From NCBI GenBank assembly GCA_026770615.1, contig MU631680.1:80990-91985 (forward strand): a stretch of DNA of 10,996 bases. Direction: 5' to 3'. The number at the start of each line of letters is the position of its first letter. Positions within the stretch are counted from its first letter, which is position 1. The notes under the pieces are model-generated. The model saw only the letters and a list, made by a program, of their open reading frames with translations. It made no database searches and was not told the DNA's origin. The translations under genes were made by a program, and so were the position numbers. This document shows positions 6,978-10,996 of this stretch, one piece after another. Origin of the DNA: Pavlovales sp. CCMP2436 (Eukaryota; Haptophyta; Pavlovophyceae; Pavlovales).

Positions 6978-8669
6978 TCAGACCTCGACACCATCACCGT
7001 CTGCTGTCGCACACCTCGCCATGGCCGCGACGAGCTCGTCCGCCGCAGGTTGCGCAGGGGCGTTTGGCAGTTCGGTCACTAGCGGTGCGGCTCGGCCCGG
7101 CGCCGGCTCATTTTGCCCGTCGCCGCCGTCGCCTGCTTCGTCGAAGCGACTCCCCTCTCTCCCCTCCTCGCGCGACTCGTCCTCGTCGCTGCTCTCCTCG
7201 CCAGCGCTGCTCTCGTCGTCCGAGTCCTCCAGCGCCGCCTCCTCGGGCGCGGCGCTGAGTGAGTCGAGCGCGCAAAAGTGCGCAGGCATGTCTGCGGGCT
7301 GTACCGCCGCCGCGCGCACGGCATCGCCGAGCGCGAGCAGCGCCTGCCGGCTGGCCGCGCCCTTGCCCGCCTGCGCCCAGCCGAGGTAGTCTTCGAGAAA
7401 GAGCGAGTTGAGCAGAGAGGCCTCCCCCTCGGCGCTCTCGAGCAGCGCGTGCAGCCGCAGCAGGCACTTCAGCACGGCAGGCGCGCCGAGCGCGAGCACG
7501 CGCGCCACGTCGTCGAGAACAGCAAGCGCGAGGCGCCAGTGGCGGTAGAGCGGGTAGGCGAGGCAGCGCCGCACGCACGAGACGGCCACCTCTTTGGCGG
7601 GCACCTCCTCGAAGCGCGCGAGCCACGCGAGGGTGGCGGAGAGGGTGACCACCGTCCACGCCGACTCGCACGTGCCCTCGCCGAGCGTGGTGCGCCAGTC
7701 GTAGCACGCGGCGTAGAGCAGGTCGACCAGCCCGTTGGAAACGGCCGTCCGTGCCTCCCCCTCGCCGAGCAGGTGCTCGCGGAAGCGCAGCCGCAGCAGC
7801 TGCTCCTTCTCGCCCGCGTCGAGCCGCACCGCGTCCTCGGCGGCGCCCACTCCAGCGCCGGCAGCCTCGGTTCGCACCCACCACGGCTCGAATGCGAGTG
7901 CGGCGGCGATCTCCTCGTCCTCGCACACGAGGTCCGCGGCGTAGTGCTCGTCGTCGTACGCCTCGCTCTCGTGCCGCAGCCGCAGCACCACCAGCTCCGG
8001 CTCGGCCGGCGCGCCCGGCTCGTCGGGCGAGGGGCAGTGCATGCTCGCCTCCGAAGGCGGCACGTGCGCGAACACGCCCGAGTAGGCGCGGTTGAAGCCG
8101 TACCCGGCCGCCGCGTGCGAGAGTGGCTCGAGCCCCGTGGCCGCCGCCTCGGACTGCACAGCTTCCCACTCCGCGCCGTCGCCCTCGTCGTCGCCGTCGC
8201 CGTCGCCCTCCGCGCCCTCCTCGTCCCCGGCGCACCCGGTGGGCGTGGAGGAGAGCACTTCGATCTTGGGTGGCAGCCGCACGCCCTTGGGCGGTGCAAG
8301 CAGCTCACCGAGCATCTGTAGCCCTTCGAAGTGCATCCCGTGCACCGCCTTGGGCAGGTGCACCGTCAGGATGCGCGAGTCCCAGTCGTAGCTCGCCTTC
8401 TCACGCCCGTCCTCCACAAGCTCGTGTCGGAATGTGAGCCTGCCGGGCGCGGAAGAGGCGCGGTGAGGGTGGCGAGCGCGGCGAGAGCGGAGCGCGCGCG
8501 CGAGCGGACGGGCAAAGCGCACGCACCGAAGGAAGTAGGGCTTCAGGTAGAACTTGAACTGGCAGCCGTCAAAGTCAAACTCGCCCTGGTCAAGCTTCGC
8601 GTGCGGGAGCGTGATGTGCACGACCACGAACGCGTCGTCCTGCTCGAGCGTGAAGCAGGGCGTGATCAT
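6978..8669 (-). CDS. SHQ1: SHQ1, H/ACA ribonucleoprotein assembly chaperone
   Basis: SHQ1 binds dyskerin/Cbf5 before it joins H/ACA RNPs and is needed for their biogenesis (pseudouridylation, telomerase RNA in animals). The ATG at 8669 starts MITPCFTLEQDDAFVVV, the canonical SHQ1 opening, and leads into an N-terminal CS (p23/HSP20-like) domain (about residues 1-98) with CQFKFYLKPYFLR and HFEGLQMLGELLAPP. An intron at 8440-8526 must be removed: splicing joins KPYFLR to LTFRHELVEDG as in the animal protein, giving 534 residues instead of 563. An acidic linker follows (about 119-140), then the SHQ1-specific helical domain: YGFNRAYSGVF (161-171), YDDEHYAADLVCEDEEIA (209-226) with PWW (233-235), a CYDWRTTLGEG segment, CESAW, and YPLYRHWRLAL. 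The tail is Ser/Asp/Glu-rich, resembling casein kinase 2 sites. The length is normal for the family. It is divergent from the PDZ gene at 8802. I see no damage. Confidence 0.95.
   Translation of the reverse strand: MITPCFTLEQDDAFVVVHITLPHAKLDQGEFDFDGCQFKFYLKPYFLRCVRFARPLARALRSRRARHPHRASSAPGRLTFRHELVEDGREKASYDWDSRILTVHLPKAVHGMHFEGLQMLGELLAPPKGVRLPPKIEVLSSTPTGCAGDEEGAEGDGDGDDEGDGAEWEAVQSEAAATGLEPLSHAAAGYGFNRAYSGVFAHVPPSEASMHCPSPDEPGAPAEPELVVLRLRHESEAYDDEHYAADLVCEDEEIAAALAFEPWWVRTEAAGAGVGAAEDAVRLDAGEKEQLLRLRFREHLLGEGEARTAVSNGLVDLLYAACYDWRTTLGEGTCESAWTVVTLSATLAWLARFEEVPAKEVAVSCVRRCLAYPLYRHWRLALAVLDDVARVLALGAPAVLKCLLRLHALLESAEGEASLLNSLFLEDYLGWAQAGKGAASRQALLALGDAVRAAAVQPADMPAHFCALDSLSAAPEEAALEDSDDESSAGEESSDEDESREEGREGSRFDEAGDGGDGQNEPAPGRAAPLVTELPNAPAQPAADELVAAMARCATADGDGVEV
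8440..8526 (-). other. Spliceosomal intron in SHQ1 (87 nt)
   Basis: The donor is CTTCG|GTGCGTGCG at 8526 and the acceptor CCCGGCAG|GCTCAC at 8440. The length is a multiple of three and no in-frame stop occurs, so the unspliced frame stays open through 29 Arg/Ala-rich codons that no SHQ1 homologue is expected to have. Removing it restores an Arg codon across the junction and the conserved PYFLRLTF stretch. It interrupts the CS domain at codon 48, phase 2. Confidence 0.9.
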
Positions 8670-8801
8670 CGTCCTTTGTTCAACACCGCGTGGAGCTCAA
8701 CCAGGGCGAGCTGATCGCCAGCTTGCTCAGACACCTGCAGATCGCGGCCGGCAGCGTTGGCCAGTAGTCCTGCTGCCAGGCCCACAGATTCCGAGTTTTC
8801 G
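8670..8801. promoter_or_regulatory. Shared divergent promoter region of SHQ1 and the PDZ gene
   Basis: Only 132 bp separate the two divergent start codons, so this must hold both 5' leaders and probably both core promoters, unless one transcript starts inside the other gene. I see no TATA box. The role is inferred from position only. Confidence 0.55.
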
Positions 8802-9530
8802 ATGGCAGTGTTCATCTGCGCGGTTATCTTGGGAGTCGCCCATGGATGGCAGCACCCCGGGGCGGCACCCGTGGGCGCGGCCCAAGGTTTCCGCACGCAC
8901 AGCCCTCTGAACCGTCCGTCCGCCACGCGCGCCAGCCTGCGCATGGAGGCGCGCTCGGAGGAGGAGCGCCGCCGGCAGCTCGCGGCGCTCTACCCTGGGC
9001 GGGAGCTCGCGGCCGGGGACCGGCCGCGCTCCTCAGAGGTGCAGCCCATGCAGGCTACGGGCGTCCTCCGGCAGCCTTGGGGTCCCCTCTCTCTTGTAGA
9101 CGTTGTCGGCGCGCAATCCCCACTCGACGGCGTCTTCCGGCCGCTGCTCGACGCGGGCAAGAGCGAGCTCTTCGTACTCCGGATGGATCTACCCCTCGGG
9201 ATTCTCTTCGAGGAGGCCGCCCCAGGCCGCTTCGAGGTGGTCGAGGTCGTGGAGCAGGGTGGCGCCAACGGTCGCGTGCTCCCGGGCGACACGCTGCGCG
9301 CAACGACGTGCGTACGCATGGCTATGAGTTACCCCGCATGGCAGCTAGCGCTTGGCGGCATCGGCAGGCCGACTTCACAGAAAAAGCTGCTCGAGATCAC
9401 GCCGTTCCCCTCGGACAGCAGCCCGCCCGTGGCTTTCGAGACCGTGATGGGCGCCATTCAGTCCAATGCACAAGGGTCTCCCGGCGGTAACGGGCAGGTC
9501 ATCCTCCTCGTCGAGCGTCCGAAGCCGTGA
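8802..9530 (+). CDS. Probable plastid-targeted PDZ-like domain protein
   Basis: The ATG at 8802 (context TTTTCGATGGCAG) gives 242 residues; the frame is open a little further upstream, but without an ATG. The N-terminus is a hydrophobic signal peptide (MAVFICAVILGVAHG, then Trp16) followed by a basic, Ser/Thr/Arg-containing stretch poor in acids (about 16-48). This is the bipartite leader of proteins imported into complex plastids, where an aromatic residue at the signal cleavage site is typical. A charged helix EEERRRQLAALYPG (54-66) follows. The C-terminal half resembles the PDZ-like proteins of photosynthetic algae: DLPLGILFEE (carboxylate-binding-loop-like PLGI, 131-134), VVEVVEQGGANGRVLPGDTL (146-165), then AWQLALGGIGRP and a final strand QVILLVERPKP. 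No catalytic residues are visible, so it probably acts as a binding or scaffold protein at the thylakoid or stroma; its partner is unknown. No intron is evident. It converges on the gene ending at 9905. Confidence 0.82.
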   Translation: MAVFICAVILGVAHGWQHPGAAPVGAAQGFRTHSPLNRPSATRASLRMEARSEEERRRQLAALYPGRELAAGDRPRSSEVQPMQATGVLRQPWGPLSLVDVVGAQSPLDGVFRPLLDAGKSELFVLRMDLPLGILFEEAAPGRFEVVEVVEQGGANGRVLPGDTLRATTCVRMAMSYPAWQLALGGIGRPTSQKKLLEITPFPSDSSPPVAFETVMGAIQSNAQGSPGGNGQVILLVERPKP

Positions 9531-9904
9531 CGAGACTCCGTTTACTAATTCGCAATCCTATGAAGCTAGACTCCAGGCATCTCAATAGAGATACGATGGT
9601 ATTTAGGGTGTCGGGTGCCTCAGCCACATAGGCCTGAGGCGGCCTGCAACTGCCTTTCTTAGGCAATTGCCCGAATTCGGCCCAATCCGGATTCGAATTA
9701 GTCTGATGTCACAAGTTGTTGCACAATCAGTGTTACAAATGTGTGTTAGTCAGCCATCTAGAACTATATGAGTTATTTCATTTTATAAGTCGCTGCGAAA
9801 GTCGATCGCCTCCGACCATCGCCCCGACAGCTCTGCGCGCCACCTCTGGTAGCGGTGGACCCGCAGCTTCGGGTGACGCAACCCAAAATACTCGTACGAA
9901 AGGG
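9531..9904. other. Convergent intergenic region with a cluster of hairpins
   Basis: Between two facing stop codons lie GCCTCAG (9617-9623)/CTGAGGC (9634-9640), then GCAACTGCCT (9646-9655)/AGGCAATTGC (9661-9670) with one mismatch, then the palindrome CCGAATTCGG (9671-9680) and ATTCGAAT just after 9690. GGCAATTGCC at 9662-9671 is also a 10-bp palindrome. They may form 3' ends for both transcripts or be a small inverted-repeat element. No gene is visible. Confidence 0.5.
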
Positions 9905-10498
9905 TCAGGGGTGGGACCGAGAGAGGCCCCAGCCGCGCTCCTTTGGCATCGGCGGGAATAACAACTTGGGCGAGAGTGGCTGCGGCAGGCCGTCTTCCCG
10001 CGAGCTGCCCACGTCCTCGAGGCGCGACCAGGAGAACTTGCCGTCCAAGAACTCGTTCTCGGTGGATCTGCTCGTGTCGACGGGCCCGAACGAGGCGAGG
10101 GCGGCGGGGATGATGACGAGTCCGCACACCAGCCCCAGCGCGATAGTGCCCCACACAAAGACGAAGAAGATGCGGAACAGTGCCGAGCGCGACGCGGCGA
10201 TGAAGAGCGTGCCTGCGAGGAGGGCGGCCGAGTTTGGAAGGGGGGGGGGAGGCGCGGTGAGTGGATCGGCGCAGGACTGCAGGCGCAGTGGGCGGCGGGG
10301 GTTGCACCAAGAACGATGGCTGCCGCCCGCGTTTCGGAGTGTTGTTTGGTCGTATTTTTTCGGCAGTGATAAGGAATATATGAATACTCATATTTATGAT
10401 TTGTATGATTTATTTATGATTTACCGAGGAGCGTGCTGCCGCCCGCGTTCAGGATGGAGATGCCAATGGTGTCGAGCGCGTGCGTTACCTTCGCCTCC
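9905..10498 (-). CDS. Patched/NPC1-like membrane protein, last two exons (partial)
   Basis: Two exons are joined: 10425-10498 (74 nt, acceptor GTTGCAG|GGAGG, donor CTCCTCG|GTAAATC) and 10212-9905 (acceptor CCTCGCAG|GCACG, stop TGA at 9905-9907). The joined product reads EAKVTHALDTIGISILNAGG, then STLLGTLFIAASRSALFRIF, then WGTIALGLVCGLVIIPAALA and SFGP. This is the end of the Patched/NPC1/Dispatched RND superfamily: the Ala-Leu-xx-(I/M)-G helix start, the Gly-rich turn, the S(R/K)SxxFRIFF helix and the last helix GLxxGLVxxPxxLxxFGP. A polar tail of about 55 residues follows. Family members move sterols, lipids or hydrophobic cargo using ion gradients; the specific substrate cannot be told from this piece. 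The sterol-sensing domain and most of the gene lie beyond the right edge. The reading frame across the junction is continuous. Confidence 0.82.
10213..10424 (-). other. Intron between the last two exons of the Patched-like gene (212 nt)
   Basis: The donor GTAAATC is at 10424 and CAG ends at 10213. The donor-proximal half is AT-rich (near 10370-10420); the acceptor half is pyrimidine-rich on the coding strand (a C9 run and TCC repeats). A 15-bp stretch of the upstream exon (10435-10449) is repeated exactly inside the intron (10319-10333). The last bases before the acceptor (CTCCTCG) also match the last bases of the upstream exon. Confidence 0.8.
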
Positions 10499-10928
10499 CT
10501 GCAACGTGCAACGGGCAACGGGATGAGTAGCAAGAAGAATCGGAATCAGAAAAGCACAAGAATACGATGGCGGGAGGTCGGTGCACTGTTGCAAAAGAAA
10601 GTTGCACGGCACACGGCACGCAGGAGGCAGACACAGCAGGCAGCACTTGGCACGCAGCGGCAAGCGGCGGGGCGCAGGCAGGGCGTGCGAGACCAGCGCG
10701 CGCGGCGCAGGTGGGGCGCAGGCTGGGGCTCGGCTCGGCTGAGCGCGCTGTGAGGCTGGGAAGGACACGCCAACCACAATATGGAGGACAACCACAACAA
10801 CGATCGGCAGGGAGCGCTGAGAGGTTGGGCATGGCGAGACGGCAGGCGTGCAACAATCTCACAAGAGTCATCAATAAAATCATCGCAGCGAGGCGTACCT
10901 AGTGCCGCAAACATGACCAGAGTCAAAT
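10499..10928 (-). other. Probable intron sequence upstream of the Patched-like exons
   Basis: On the minus strand this is pyrimidine-rich and GC-rich, with several open frames, none of which contains the family motifs expected before the Ala-Leu-xx-Ile-Gly helix, such as a GIxVEYxxHI-like segment. It ends at a good acceptor (TTGCACGTTGCAG) at 10499. The donor must lie further right or outside the window. A CTAG|GTACGCC site near 10900 resembles a donor but has no supported exon before it. Confidence 0.45.
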
Positions 10929-10996
10929 AAACAATATCATAAACAATATCATAAACAATATCATAAACAATATCATAAACAATATCATAAACAATA
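10929..10996 (+). repeat. 12-bp tandem repeat array, continuing past the right edge
   Basis: The unit AAACAATATCAT is repeated exactly five times (10929-10988) with a partial sixth copy to the window end. All copies are identical, which suggests recent expansion. If the Patched-like gene extends to the right, the array is in one of its introns. Confidence 0.92.

Noticed and set aside
7021..8437. Long plus-strand and alternative minus-strand frames across the SHQ1 gene
   Set aside because: They are Arg/Ser/Pro-rich shadows created by the GC-rich codon use of SHQ1, whose own frame has clear family motifs.
8666..8944. Minus-strand frame of 92 codons overlapping the SHQ1 start and the PDZ gene
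   Set aside because: It looks mildly protein-like, but it lies antisense to the PDZ coding region and ends where SHQ1 begins; no family match.
8846..9490. Second plus-strand frame inside the PDZ gene
   Set aside because: It is Arg/Gly-rich shadow coding without motifs.
9683..9702. GGATTCGAATTAG resembling a tRNA T-arm or B box
   Set aside because: No acceptor, anticodon or D-arm can be built around it; it is part of the palindrome cluster.
9783..10391. 202-codon minus-strand frame overlapping the Patched-like exons
   Set aside because: It reads through the intron in a His/Arg/Pro-rich shadow frame; the spliced frame has the RND family motifs.

Overview
The window looks like nuclear DNA of a eukaryotic alga with a secondary plastid; a haptophyte fits best, but this is inference. 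The supported genes are GC-rich, monocistronic and on both strands, and they sit in a mosaic of AT-rich and GC-rich non-coding DNA full of repeats. Two genes have spliceosomal introns (donors GTGCGTGCG and GTAAATC, both ending CAG). One product carries a signal-peptide plus transit-peptide-like leader, as expected for import into a complex plastid. I see no bacterial operons, RNA genes or CRISPR arrays.

Layout. 1-233 (minus): edge exon of an unidentified protein, possibly from a retroelement. 234-1909: non-coding, with one copy of a dispersed repeat, a short tandem duplication, and a GC-rich patch that may be a decayed coiled-coil exon. 1910-2968 (minus): a six-helix cation diffusion facilitator-like transporter with an altered metal site and no usual C-terminal domain. 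2969-6977: about 4 kb without a convincing gene. It holds a 25-bp minisatellite, a 476-bp inverted-repeat element, a very AT-rich block, trinucleotide microsatellites, the second copy of the dispersed repeat and a 170-bp foldback element.

6978-8669 (minus): SHQ1, the chaperone for assembly of H/ACA ribonucleoproteins, with one 87-nt in-frame intron. 8802-9530 (plus): a probable plastid PDZ-like protein, divergent from SHQ1 across a 132-bp shared promoter region. 9905-10498 (minus): the last two exons of a Patched/NPC1-type membrane protein, convergent with the PDZ gene. Its upstream intron runs toward the right edge, where a 12-bp tandem array begins.

The genes do not form a pathway: RNP assembly, a plastid protein, a metal transporter and a sterol-sensing/RND-type transporter are ordinary housekeeping neighbours. 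I found no evidence for a new multi-gene system. The items most worth checking are the two inverted-repeat elements, the dispersed repeat pair, the altered metal site of the transporter and the intron structures.
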